A stretch of DNA of 64,000 bases, from positions 310,001-374,000 of the forward strand of contig NZ_VCAO01000003.1 of assembly GCF_005884405.1 (NCBI RefSeq). Reading direction: 5' to 3'. The DNA is from Qipengyuania marisflavi (lineage in GTDB: Bacteria > Pseudomonadota > Alphaproteobacteria > Sphingomonadales > Sphingomonadaceae). The notes beneath the pieces are model-generated. The model was given only the letters and a program-made list of their open reading frames with translations, was not told the origin of the DNA and searched no databases. The translations under genes and the position numbers were made by a program. Below are positions 42,644 to 51,338 of this stretch, one piece after another (within the stretch, counting starts at the first letter, position 1; every line of letters begins with the position of its first letter).

Positions 42644-43822
42644 ATGCGCGACGCAGTCATCGTTTCCACCGCCCGTACCGGTATGGGCAAAGCCTATAAG
42701 GGCGCTTTCAACTCCACGCCGGGTGCCACGCTCGGCTCCTATGCTCTGGCCCCCGCCATCGAACGCGCCGGGATCGACGCTGGCGAGATTGACGATGTGC
42801 TGTGGGGCGCCGCTCTCCAGCAGGGTGCGCAGGCCGGCAACCTGGCCCGCCAGGTCGCATTGCGCGCTGGTTGCCCGATTGGTGTTTCGGGGATGACCAT
42901 CGACCGTCAGTGTTCCTCGGGCCTGATGACGATTTCTACCGCCGCCAAGCAGGTCATCACCGACCGCATGCAGATTGTCGCGGCAGGCGGTCAGGAATCG
43001 ATCAGCCTCGTCCAAACCAAGGAAATGCGGGTGATGCCCGATCCTGAACTTATGGCGATGCACGGCGCGGTCTATATGCCGATGCTGCAAACCGCCGAAA
43101 CGGTCGCCCAGCGTTACGGCATCAGCCGCGAAGCGCAGGACGAATACGCCCTGCAAAGCCAGCAGCGCACTGCCGCCGCTCAGGAAGCGGGCCTGTTTGA
43201 CGATGAAATCGTTTCGGTCAGCACCACGCACAAGGTGATGGATAAGGAAACCAAGGAAGTTTCCGACGCTGACGTGACTATCGCCAAGGATGAAGGCAAC
43301 CGCCCCTCGACGACTTTGGAGGGTCTTCAGTCGCTCCAGCCGGTGATGGGTCCAGGCACCACGATCACCGCAGGCAACGCCAGCCAGCTGTCGGACGGTT
43401 CGGCCGCCGTCATCGTTATGGAAGCCAAGGAAGCCGAAAAGCGCGGGCTCCAGCCGCTGGGCCGCTATATCGGTATGGCGGTTGCAGGCACCGAGCCTGA
43501 CGAAATGGGCATCGGCCCGATCTTCGCCATCCCCAAACTGCTCGAACGCTTCGACATGAAGGTGGAAGACATCGATCTGTGGGAGCTGAACGAAGCTTTC
43601 GCGGTGCAGGTGATCTATTGCCGTGACAAGCTGGGCATCGATAATGACAAGCTCAACGTTAATGGCGGCTCGATCTCGGTCGGCCATCCCTATGGTATGA
43701 CCGGCGCACGCTGCGTCGGCCACATCCTGCGCGAAGGCCAGCGCCGCAAGGCGAAATACGGCGTCGTGACCATGTGCGTCGGCGGCGGCATGGGCGCAGC
43801 GGGGCTGTTCGAGATTTTCTGA
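42644..43822 (+). CDS. Acetyl-CoA C-acyltransferase (thiolase)
   Basis: 392 aa. Catalytic residues: nucleophile Cys90 (DRQCSSGLM), His348 ([10 protein letters not shown]) and Cys378 ([10 protein letters not shown]). Catalyses thiolytic cleavage of 3-ketoacyl-CoA or the reverse condensation. ATG 42644 has AAGGA at ideal spacing; ATG 42638 is six bases upstream. Codon use here is less G/C-extreme and more uniform than in neighbours, suggesting high expression. Which direction it serves (beta-oxidation or PHA supply) is not decided; the upstream MaoC hydratase fits either. Confidence 0.95.
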   Translation: MRDAVIVSTARTGMGKAYKGAFNSTPGATLGSYALAPAIERAGIDAGEIDDVLWGAALQQGAQAGNLARQVALRAGCPIGVSGMTIDRQCSSGLMTISTAAKQVITDRMQIVAAGGQESISLVQTKEMRVMPDPELMAMHGAVYMPMLQTAETVAQRYGISREAQDEYALQSQQRTAAAQEAGLFDDEIVSVSTTHKVMDKETKEVSDADVTIAKDEGNRPSTTLEGLQSLQPVMGPGTTITAGNASQLSDGSAAVIVMEAKEAEKRGLQPLGRYIGMAVAGTEPDEMGIGPIFAIPKLLERFDMKVEDIDLWELNEAFAVQVIYCRDKLGIDNDKLNVNGGSISVGHPYGMTGARCVGHILREGQRRKAKYGVVTMCVGGGMGAAGLFEIF

Positions 43823-43854
43823 CCAGTTAGCTTGCTCAAACTATTGTAAAGGCG

Positions 43855-43882
43855 CATCCTCCGGCCTCGCGGTCGGAGGATG
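43855..43882 (+). promoter_or_regulatory. 12-bp hairpin covering the DUF4126 ribosome binding site
   Basis: CATCCTCCGGCC (43855-43866) pairs with GGTCGGAGGATG (43871-43882) around a TCGC loop (one G-T pair). The 3' arm contains GGAGGA, the ribosome binding site of the ATG at 43890, so the folded RNA hides it. Only TTT follows, so termination after the thiolase is a weaker alternative reading. Confidence 0.6.
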
Positions 43883-43889
43883 TTTGCAT

Positions 43890-44489
43890 ATGGGCATAGT
43901 CGAAATTATCGGCATCGCCGGAAGCGTCAGTCTGCTGGCGGGCTGGCGGCTGTATTTAAGCATTTTTGCTACTGGACTGGCAATGCGGTTGGGCGCGATT
44001 CCGCTCCCCGACCATCTTGCCAGCCTCGATGCGCTCGCCAATCCGTGGGTTATGGGAATTGCTGCTGCGGCAGCGCTGGCAGAGTTCTTCGCCGACAAGG
44101 TGATGTGGCTGGATAGCGCGTGGGACGCGGTGCACACCTTTGTGCGCCCCATTGGCGGGGCGCTGCTGGCGTTGGCGATTGTCGACCCGTCCGACCCGGC
44201 GACACAGGTTATCGCCTTCCTGCTGGGCGGCGGGGCCAGTCTGGCGTCACATGCGGGCAAGGCGGGCGCGCGGGGCGTGGTCAATGCCAGCCCCGAACCC
44301 TTCAGCAATATTGCCGTCTCCAGCGTGGAGGATGTGGCGACCGCAGGCGCGCTCTATGCAGTCTACGAATATCCGTGGGCCGCAGCCGGTGTTGCCGCGC
44401 TGCTGCTGGCGCTGGTCATCGCAATGCTGCTGGTCGCGCGCCGGATACTGCGCATGGTGTGGCCCAAAGACAAACCGCGCGCGAAATGA
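43890..44489 (+). CDS. DUF4126 membrane protein
   Basis: 199 aa with about four to five hydrophobic segments, beginning MGIVEIIGIAGSVSLLAGWRLYLSIFATGLAMR. Contains the family's GWRLY..IFATGLA and FADKVMWLDSAWDAVHTFVRPIGGALLA stretches. DUF4126 proteins are uncharacterised. GGAGGA at 9-base spacing is strong but buried in the hairpin at 43855. The 3' end is convergent with phaZ, 14 bases apart. Function unknown. Confidence 0.88.
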   Translation: MGIVEIIGIAGSVSLLAGWRLYLSIFATGLAMRLGAIPLPDHLASLDALANPWVMGIAAAAALAEFFADKVMWLDSAWDAVHTFVRPIGGALLALAIVDPSDPATQVIAFLLGGGASLASHAGKAGARGVVNASPEPFSNIAVSSVEDVATAGALYAVYEYPWAAAGVAALLLALVIAMLLVARRILRMVWPKDKPRAK

Positions 44490-44503
44490 TCGGCGTCGCG
44501 GTG

Positions 44504-45724
44504 TCAGCCGTGCTTGGCAATAAATTCCTCGACCACCGGAGCGATCTTGTCGCGCCAGCGGCTGCCGTTGAAAATGCCGTAATGGCCCGCGCCTTCGGCC
44601 ATGTAATAGTGCTTCTTTCCGGTAGCCAGATTGGGTGTCAGCTCCAGCGCGGCCTTGGTCTGGCCCAACCCTGAAATATCGTCACGCTCACCCTCCACCG
44701 CCAGCAAGGCTGTGCGGGTGATGTCGCCCAGATCGACCGGCACGCCGCGATGCATGAAGGTGCCGTTGGGAATCGAATGTTTCTGGAACACCTCTTCCAC
44801 CGTCTGGATGTAAAATTCGGCGGTCATGTCGCAGACGCTGCGGTATTCGTCGTAGAAATCCTTGGTCATCTGCGCGCTGGCATCGTCGCCTGCATTGAGG
44901 TGTTTGAACATCTCGTAATGGCTGGTCATGTGGTTACCCAGATTCATGCTCATGAACCCGGCCAGTTGCAGGAAGCCGGGATAGACCTTCCGGCCATGCC
45001 CGCGATATTGCATCGGCACAGTGGCGACCACATTCTGGCGGAACCATTGGATCGGGCGATCCATCGCCAGATCATTGACCGAAGTGGGCGATGACCGCGT
45101 GTCGATCGGGCCGCCCATCATGGTCAGCGTCTTGGGGGCGCAAGGGTGATCGTCGCGGTTCATCAGCGCGGTGGCGGCAAACACCGGCACCGATGGCTGG
45201 CACACCGCCATCGCATGCGCGCCGGGGCCGATATGTTCGAGGAAGGCGATGACGTAATCGATGTAATCGTCGAGGTCGAAGCGCCCGTCGGCCAGTGGCA
45301 CATTGCGCGCATCGGCCCAGTCGGTGACATAGACCTCGTAATGGTCCAGCATCCGTTCGACCGTGCCGCGCAGCAGGGTGGCGAAATGCCCGCTCATCGG
45401 CGCCACGATCAGCAACCGCGGTGAGTCTTTGGGAAGATCATCGCGGGTAAACCGCAGCAGATCGCCAAATGGCTTGGTCACCACAATGCTTTCGGTGACG
45501 GGATACAGCTTGCCTTCAACTTCGACGCTTTCCAGCCCGAATTCCGGCTTGCCGCGCGGGGCGGCGGCGTGGGCGAAGACTTCCAGCGCGCTCGATGCGA
45601 CCGGACCCATTCCCATATAGCCCATCGGCAACATCGGGTTGGAGAGCATCTCAGCTCCGATAGAGGCCCAGGCGCTGGCGCTCGACAGCCAGCTGCGCTG
45701 CAATTCATAGGCGTGGTAAAGCAA
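44504..45724 (-). CDS. phaZ: Intracellular polyhydroxyalkanoate depolymerase
   Basis: 406 aa. PHA-depolymerase N-terminal features YHAYELQRSWL and GKPEFGLESVEVEG lead into an alpha/beta hydrolase: IVAPMSGHFATLLRGTVE, YVTDWADARNVP and the nucleophile Cys175 in AVCQPSVPVFAA, the cysteine that replaces Ser in this intracellular family, with GHYGIFNG carrying the His. Degrades stored polyhydroxybutyrate. The best start is TTG 45724, which gives the usual MLYHAYELQ N-terminus and has AGGGGA upstream. phaB is about 24 kb away. Confidence 0.93.
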   Translation of the reverse strand: MLYHAYELQRSWLSSASAWASIGAEMLSNPMLPMGYMGMGPVASSALEVFAHAAAPRGKPEFGLESVEVEGKLYPVTESIVVTKPFGDLLRFTRDDLPKDSPRLLIVAPMSGHFATLLRGTVERMLDHYEVYVTDWADARNVPLADGRFDLDDYIDYVIAFLEHIGPGAHAMAVCQPSVPVFAATALMNRDDHPCAPKTLTMMGGPIDTRSSPTSVNDLAMDRPIQWFRQNVVATVPMQYRGHGRKVYPGFLQLAGFMSMNLGNHMTSHYEMFKHLNAGDDASAQMTKDFYDEYRSVCDMTAEFYIQTVEEVFQKHSIPNGTFMHRGVPVDLGDITRTALLAVEGERDDISGLGQTKAALELTPNLATGKKHYYMAEGAGHYGIFNGSRWRDKIAPVVEEFIAKHG

Positions 45725-45889
45725 TGCGGTTCCCCTGCTCCCGGCGGTGTTCTGCGGTTTATGACGCCGGGATGTAAGAGCGGCACCCTGCCGCGCCCGG
45801 CGCCGTTGTGCAATGCACAATCGGGGTAAAACTGTGGTTACCAGCGCCGCGTGGTGGATTTCCGGCCCGTGCGACCCTAGGTGGGGCCG

Positions 45890-47722
45890 ATGGACGCTCC
45901 CAATGGTGAGAATCAGACGAAACGGCGCGGGATTTCCCGGCTGAAGCGCAAGGACAAGCGCAACACGCACGAACGTTCGCTGCGGCCGCTGATGATGATC
46001 TGGCGCGCGGTGGCGAAATATCCCGGCCATGTCGCGCTGGCGGCCCTCGCTTTGCTGATCACCGCGAGTGCCACACTGGCAATTCCGGCGGGCTTCAAGC
46101 TGATTATCGACCGCGGTTTTGCCGAAGGTTCGCAGCCCGACGAAATCGCCCGCTGGTTCCGCTATCTGTTCATCATCGTTGGCGTGCTGTCAGCTGGCAC
46201 CGCGATGCGGTTCTATTTCGTCAGCTGGCTGGGCGAACGGGTGGTCGCCGATATCCGATTAAAGGTGCAGGAAAATCTGCTGCGGCTGGCCCCTGGTTTC
46301 TATGAGGCGAACAGCCCCAAGGAAATTTCCAGCCGGATGACCAGCGACACGGTGCTGATCGAAAATGTCGTCGGCACAACAGTGTCGGTGGCGTTGCGCA
46401 ACACGCTGATGGCGCTGGGCGGAACCGCTTATCTGTTCTGGCTGGTGCCGCAGCTGACCATCGGGCTGGTGCTGATCATTCCGCTGATCGTGGTGCCGAT
46501 CACCTTTTTCGGGCGGCGGCTGCGCACTGTGTCGCGGACCAGCCAGGACCGGGTTGCCGATATCGGCGCGATGGTGACCGAAGTGCTGGGTGCGATGAAG
46601 ATCGTGCAGGGTTTCAATCAGGAAAGCCGCGAACAGGCCCGCTTTGGCGAGGCGGTGGAGCAGACTTTCGCAACCGCCAAGCGGCGCATCGTGATCCGCG
46701 CGGCGATGACGGCGGTGGTGATCCTGTTCGTGTTCGGCGGGATCACGCTGCTGATCTGGCGCGGCGCAACCGCGGTCAGCGAAGGCAGCATATCGGGCGG
46801 CACTATCGCCGCCTTTGTGCTCACCGCCGGTCTGGTCGCCGGATCGTTTGGCGCGCTGACCGAGGTGTATGGCGATCTGCTGCGCGGCGCGGGTGCGGCC
46901 AGCCGGCTCAATGAATTGCTCGACGAACAGCCCACAATTGCACCGCCCGCCCGGCCCGAAGCACTGCCCCAACCGGCACGCGGCAGCCTGTCACTGCGCA
47001 ATGTGACTTTCCGTTACCCCACACGGCTGGAAACCCCCGCGATCACCGATTTCAGCCTTGAGGTCGAACCGGGCGAGACGGTGGCGATTGTCGGCCCGTC
47101 TGGCGCGGGCAAGTCGACTATCTTCCAGCTGGTGGAACGGTTCTATGATCCGCAGGCGGGCACCATCCGCCTCGACGGCGTGCCGCTGACCAGCGCCGAC
47201 CCGGCAGAAATTCGCCGCCGCATCGCTTTCGTCCCGCAGGAAGGCGTGCTGTTCAGCGCCAATGCGCGCGACAATCTGCGGTACGGCAATTGGGCTGCCA
47301 CGGACGAGGATATCTGGAACGCCGCGCGCGCCGCCAATGCTGCCGAATTCCTCGAAAAGCTGCCGCAAGGCCTCGACACCTATCTGGGCGAGAGCGGCAC
47401 CCAGCTATCGGGCGGGCAGCGGCAGCGGATCGCGATTGCGCGCGCCTTGCTGCGTGATGCGCCGATTCTGCTGCTGGATGAAGCCACCAGCGCGCTGGAT
47501 GCCGAAAGCGAGCGGCTGGTGCAGGATGCGCTCGACCATCTGATGGAAGACCGCACCACGCTGGTTATCGCGCACCGCCTGGCCACGGTCCGCGCGGCAG
47601 ACCGCATCGTGGTGATGGAAGATGGCGCGATTGTCGAACAGGGCACGCACGCCCAATTGACCGCCGGCAGCGGGCTGTATTCGCGGTTGGCGGCGCTGCA
47701 GTTCGGGCTGGAAGGCGCTTGA
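45890..47722 (+). CDS. ABC transporter, MsbA-related fused permease/ATPase
   Basis: 610 aa with a basic N-terminal leader, six transmembrane helices (about residues 45-310) and one nucleotide-binding domain. Walker A GPSGAGKST, signature LSGGQRQRIAIARALL, Walker B ILLLDEATSALD and the His switch VIAHRLATV are intact. As a half-transporter it should work as a homodimer exporting lipid or another hydrophobic substrate. Divergent from phaZ across 165 bases; uppP follows 64 bases later, so an envelope role is likely. Substrate unproven. Confidence 0.93.
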   Translation: MDAPNGENQTKRRGISRLKRKDKRNTHERSLRPLMMIWRAVAKYPGHVALAALALLITASATLAIPAGFKLIIDRGFAEGSQPDEIARWFRYLFIIVGVLSAGTAMRFYFVSWLGERVVADIRLKVQENLLRLAPGFYEANSPKEISSRMTSDTVLIENVVGTTVSVALRNTLMALGGTAYLFWLVPQLTIGLVLIIPLIVVPITFFGRRLRTVSRTSQDRVADIGAMVTEVLGAMKIVQGFNQESREQARFGEAVEQTFATAKRRIVIRAAMTAVVILFVFGGITLLIWRGATAVSEGSISGGTIAAFVLTAGLVAGSFGALTEVYGDLLRGAGAASRLNELLDEQPTIAPPARPEALPQPARGSLSLRNVTFRYPTRLETPAITDFSLEVEPGETVAIVGPSGAGKSTIFQLVERFYDPQAGTIRLDGVPLTSADPAEIRRRIAFVPQEGVLFSANARDNLRYGNWAATDEDIWNAARAANAAEFLEKLPQGLDTYLGESGTQLSGGQRQRIAIARALLRDAPILLLDEATSALDAESERLVQDALDHLMEDRTTLVIAHRLATVRAADRIVVMEDGAIVEQGTHAQLTAGSGLYSRLAALQFGLEGA

Positions 47723-47786
47723 AGCGCAGCACCGGCGGGGCTGAAAACTTGACTTGCCCGGCACTTGCTCCAAGGACGCCGCCGCT

Positions 47787-48599
47787 ATGAACGAGACACT
47801 TACCGCCATCCTCCTCGGCATTGTCGAGGGCCTGACAGAATTCGTCCCCGTCTCCTCGACCGGACATCTGATCCTTGCCACCGAACTGTTCGGCTATGAC
47901 GCTGCGCAATGGGCAATGTTCAACGTGGTGATCCAGCTGGGCGCGATTCTGGCGGTGGTCTATCAATATTGGGGCACCTTCTGGAGCGCTGGCATGGGCG
48001 TGCTGAAGTTGGAGGCCGAGGGCCTGCGGTTCGCGCGCAATATCCTGCTGGCGTTCCTGCCCAGTGCGGTGCTGGGGCTGGCGCTGAAGGATTATATCGA
48101 CATCATGCTGGGCAGCCCATCCATCGTGGCATGGGCATTGATCATTGGCGGCATTGCGATCCTGGGGATCGAGAAAGTCGCCAATCCGCGCGGTGACCAG
48201 ACCGTTGCTGATCTGCCGATCAAGCAAGTGCTCGGCGTCGGCTTTGCGCAGTGTCTGGCGATGGTGCCGGGCGTCAGCCGTTCGGGCGCTACCATCATGG
48301 GCGCGCTGGCGATGGGCATCAATCGCAAGACCGCAGCGGAGTTTTCCTTCTTCCTCGCCGTGCCCACCATGATCGGCGCGACCACGCTGGAACTGGCAAC
48401 CAAGAGCGATGATTTGTCGGCCGGGGCCTCGACTGTCGGCTGGAGCGAAATCGCAATCGGCTTTGCGGTCAGCTTTGTCGTCGCGCTGGTCGTGATCCGC
48501 GCCTTTGTGGCCTATGTCAGCCGCCACGGCTTTGCGCCTTTCGCCTGGTACCGCATTGTGATCGGCGGCGCGGCAGTGGTGTGGCTGGCGCTGCGCTGA
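47787..48599 (+). CDS. uppP: Undecaprenyl-diphosphatase
   Basis: 270-aa polytopic enzyme that recycles undecaprenyl diphosphate to the monophosphate carrier for peptidoglycan and glycan export. Diagnostic motifs: GIVEGLTEFVPVSSTGHLIL (Glu and Ser-Ser-Thr-Gly-His) and MVPGVSRSGATIMGA (catalytic Arg region). Family also confers bacitracin resistance (BacA). AAGGA lies 11 bases before the ATG. About eight membrane segments expected. Confidence 0.96.
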   Translation: MNETLTAILLGIVEGLTEFVPVSSTGHLILATELFGYDAAQWAMFNVVIQLGAILAVVYQYWGTFWSAGMGVLKLEAEGLRFARNILLAFLPSAVLGLALKDYIDIMLGSPSIVAWALIIGGIAILGIEKVANPRGDQTVADLPIKQVLGVGFAQCLAMVPGVSRSGATIMGALAMGINRKTAAEFSFFLAVPTMIGATTLELATKSDDLSAGASTVGWSEIAIGFAVSFVVALVVIRAFVAYVSRHGFAPFAWYRIVIGGAAVVWLALR

Positions 48600-48708
48600 G
48601 GCAGCGGCCAACAGGCCATTGCCAAAGGGTTAACGCCCCGTCTCAATAATGGGAACCAATGCGCGCCGCTGGCTTTGTTGGCTTGTAACGTAGCGTTAGG
48701 ACACCCGC

Positions 48709-48963
48709 ATGGGCCTCATTATTCTCATCGTCGTTGGCGCCGTCCTCGGATGGTTGGCAACGTTTATTTTGAAGATCGAGGATGGTCGCGAGATCATGGC
48801 GAATATCGCCGTGGGTTCGCTTGGCTCTTTGCTGGTTGGCCTTATCGCAAGCAACGGCACATTTTTCAGTAGCCTGAGCGCAACTGCGTTGCTGTGGGCG
48901 ACATTGGGCGCGGCTGGAGGCATTGGAATCCTCTATTTCGTTCGTCAGCGCGCATATCAGTAA
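48709..48963 (+). CDS. GlsB/YeaQ/YmgE-family small membrane protein
   Basis: 84 aa with three hydrophobic helices: MGLIILIVVGAVLGWLATFI, NIAVGSLGSLLVGLIA and LLWATLGAAGGIGILYFV. The GLxGWLA and GxxGxxLG patterns fit the transglycosylase-associated (GlsB/YeaQ) family of stress-linked small membrane proteins. Upstream lie an imperfect inverted repeat TAACG-TAG-CGTTA (48686-48698) and a GGGAAC (48651) that lacks a properly spaced CGTT. Function unknown in detail. Confidence 0.88.
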   Translation: MGLIILIVVGAVLGWLATFILKIEDGREIMANIAVGSLGSLLVGLIASNGTFFSSLSATALLWATLGAAGGIGILYFVRQRAYQ

Positions 48964-49074
48964 AGCATGCCCTATGGCGCGCTTGATCAGGAAAACACTT
49001 TTTCGCCATATTTCTTTGACGTCCTTGCAGTTCCACTGCTATCAGGGACATCTCAACACCCAAGGGGAATTATT

Positions 49075-49338
49075 ATGAAGAGCATTTTCAAGACCACCAT
49101 GGTCGCTTCGGTTGCCGCTCTCGGCCTCAGCCTCGCAGCATGCGACGGCCCGAACGAGAACGCTATGGAAGACGCCGGCGAGCAGAACGCTGAAGTCGTA
49201 AGCGACCAGGCTGAAGCCATGGAAGACGCCGGTCAGATCACCGACGCCCAGGAAGATGCCATGACCGATGCTGCTGAAGACAAGGCTGATGCCATGGAAG
49301 AGCAGGGCGAAGCCATGGATGAAGCTGAAGGCATGTAA
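49075..49338 (+). CDS. Small acidic lipoprotein
   Basis: 87 aa. Lipoprotein signal with lipobox LAAC (Cys23) followed by Asp at +2, which in enteric bacteria favours inner-membrane retention. The mature part is nearly all Glu, Asp, Ala, Met and Gln, with repeats of AMEDAG (twice) and related AMEEQGEAMDEAEG, predicting a highly charged helix. Strong ribosome binding site AAGGGG and a strong terminator at 49365 make it a one-gene unit. No known domain. Confidence 0.85.
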   Translation: MKSIFKTTMVASVAALGLSLAACDGPNENAMEDAGEQNAEVVSDQAEAMEDAGQITDAQEDAMTDAAEDKADAMEEQGEAMDEAEGM

Positions 49339-49364
49339 GCCTCGGCTTGATTGTTTTCGAAGAG

Positions 49365-49395
49365 CCGGTCCGGGAGCTATCCTGGGCCGGTTTTT
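49365..49395 (+). terminator. Rho-independent terminator after acidic lipoprotein
   Basis: 11-bp stem CCGGTCCGGGA/TCCTGGGCCGG (two G-T pairs) around a GCTA loop followed by TTTTTCTTT, 26 bases after the stop. Confidence 0.92.
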
Positions 49396-49468
49396 CTTTG
49401 CCTGAAATCTGGGCCTGAAATCCGGGCCTGAAACTGGGCCAGCAATCCGGGGCGAATCGCCGTGTGGA

Positions 49469-50407
49469 TCAGACCGGGTCGGCGCCGCTCCCGCGTCCGC
49501 CGCGCAAGGTGTATTCCAGCGATCCGCGCTGCACCACATTGTCCAGATCGATCACCGAAGAATTGGCAAAGGTAAAGCCCGGCGGCAGGCTGCGATAGAG
49601 CCGGTCGAAATCACGCTCCACCGTCTGGCGATAGAGATCTTCGAAACTTTCGATCACAAAATATGTCGGTTGCAGATCGCTGATCACGTAATCGGTACGC
49701 ATCACGCGATCGACATTCAGCATGATCCGGTTGGGGCTCTTCGCCTCGGTCGCGTAAACCACTTCGGTCGGGCCGGACAGAATGCCCGCGCCATAAGCCT
49801 TGATCCCATCGGCTTCCTGCAACAGCCCGAACTCGACCGTGTACCAATACAGCGCGCCCAGCGCCTTGAGCCGGTTATAGCTCATCGCCTTCCACCCGGC
49901 GCGGCCATATTCCTGCATGTAATCGGCATAGACCGGATCGGTCAGCATCGGCACATGGCCGAACACATCGTGAAAGACGTCCGGTTCCTGGATGTAATCG
50001 AAAGTTTCACGGGTGCGGATGAAATTGCCCGCCGGGAAACGGCGGTTGGCAAGGTGCCAGAAGAACACGTGATCGGGGATCAGCATCGGCACCGGAACCA
50101 CGGTCCACCCGGTCAGCGCGTCCAGATCTTCAGACAATTTGCCAAATTCGGGCACGCCGCCGCGATTGAGGTTGAGCTTTTGCAACCCCGCCATAAAGGC
50201 GCTGGCCGCGCGGCCGGGCAGGACATCCATCTGGCGCGCAAACAGATCGTTCCAGATCGCATCATCGTCTGATGTATAGCTGGTCTGCTTGGGCTCCAGC
50301 CAGTCATCGCCGACATGTTCGGGCTTTTGCAGGGGTGCAGTATAAACGTCCGCCGGAAGGTCGGGCAGCCGCGTATAATCGGTTTCTTTGTGTGCAAGTG
50401 TAGCCAT
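49469..50407 (-). CDS. phhA: Phenylalanine 4-monooxygenase
   Basis: 312-aa pterin-dependent iron enzyme converting phenylalanine to tyrosine. Iron ligands are the two histidines in DVFHDVFGHVP and the Glu in WYTVEFGLL; the pterin/substrate region EVVYATEAKSPNRIMLNVDRV is also typical. ATG 50407 chosen; ATG 50428 would add seven residues. It lies 73 bases downstream of the FAS1-like hydratase gene on the same strand but needs no link to it. No dehydratase (pterin-recycling phhB) is adjacent. Confidence 0.95.
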   Translation of the reverse strand: MATLAHKETDYTRLPDLPADVYTAPLQKPEHVGDDWLEPKQTSYTSDDDAIWNDLFARQMDVLPGRAASAFMAGLQKLNLNRGGVPEFGKLSEDLDALTGWTVVPVPMLIPDHVFFWHLANRRFPAGNFIRTRETFDYIQEPDVFHDVFGHVPMLTDPVYADYMQEYGRAGWKAMSYNRLKALGALYWYTVEFGLLQEADGIKAYGAGILSGPTEVVYATEAKSPNRIMLNVDRVMRTDYVISDLQPTYFVIESFEDLYRQTVERDFDRLYRSLPPGFTFANSSVIDLDNVVQRGSLEYTLRGGRGSGADPV

Positions 50408-50480
50408 ATATGCGGTAATGATTAGCACCGCGCGCCGCTGCTGACAATTGGACCCTGCGCGATGCAGCGGGCACAGGCTG

Positions 50481-51338
50481 TCAGCCGAGTGCGGCCTGTG
50501 CCTTGGTCACTTGCCGCCCGTCCGCAGCAAAGGCCGCGAGGTCGAGAGCGCCCTGATTTTCGCGCAGCACCAAATGCAGTGGCTCGCCCGCGATGGCGGG
50601 GCTGACCCCGCGAAAGGTGAAACTGGTCAGCCGGTTCTCACCCACTTGCTGCGCCGCCAGTTGCAACAGCACACTGGCGGTCAGCGGGCCATGGACCACC
50701 AGCCCGCGATAGCGTTCGGTTTGCGCGGCATAGGGTGCGTCATAATGGATGCGGTGCGTGTTGAAGGTGAGCGCGGAATAGCGAAACAGCAATCGCGGAT
50801 CGGGCGTTAAAACCCGGTGCGCGTCCCATTCGGCGGGGTCGAAAATGGCATTACCCGGGGCAGGCGGAACCAATGCCGCATTGGCAGCGGCGGCCTCGCG
50901 ATAGACCAGCGTCTGCTGCTCTCTGACCACGCGCGTGCCATTGGCCCGCATCTCATTCGCCACTTCGACGAAAACCAGAGGTCCACTGCCGCCCGATTTC
51001 TCGGTAATCGCAGCCACCCGAGAGACGCGTTCAACCTGCGCGCCGATGCGCAGCGGGGTGTGGAAATTTATGGTGCTGGCGGCCCACATCCGGCGCGGCA
51101 GCGGGATTGGGGGCAGGAAGCTGCCGGGGCCATCATCGCGCGCCGGATGGCCGTCTTCGCCCAGCTCTAACGTAGCTGCGTCGGGGGTGCAGAGACAGAA
51201 ATGCACGCCTTGCGGCATTTCCTCTGCTTCGGGAACAGTGCGGTCGAAAGTCGCGCACCAGCGCGCCGCCAGTTCCGCGCTCAGCAGGTCAGTGCTGCGT
51301 GTCTCACGCCCGATCCAGTCATCCCATTTCCCTGCCAT
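50481..51338 (-). CDS. FAS1-like (HTD2/mesaconyl-CoA hydratase type) dehydratase
   Basis: 285 aa. A double hotdog protein: N-terminal FAS1-type dehydratase-like half with LPPIPLPRRMWAASTINFH and a C-terminal half with RYSALTFNTHRIHYDAPYA, the motif typical of acyl-CoA hydratases of the mesaconyl-C4-CoA hydratase family. Hydrates an enoyl-CoA (or dehydrates the hydroxyacyl-CoA). Start MAGKWDDWIG (ATG 51338) shares one base with the upstream thiolase stop, so it is the last gene of a coupled four-gene CoA operon. Confidence 0.85.
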   Translation of the reverse strand: MAGKWDDWIGRETRSTDLLSAELAARWCATFDRTVPEAEEMPQGVHFCLCTPDAATLELGEDGHPARDDGPGSFLPPIPLPRRMWAASTINFHTPLRIGAQVERVSRVAAITEKSGGSGPLVFVEVANEMRANGTRVVREQQTLVYREAAAANAALVPPAPGNAIFDPAEWDAHRVLTPDPRLLFRYSALTFNTHRIHYDAPYAAQTERYRGLVVHGPLTASVLLQLAAQQVGENRLTSFTFRGVSPAIAGEPLHLVLRENQGALDLAAFAADGRQVTKAQAALG

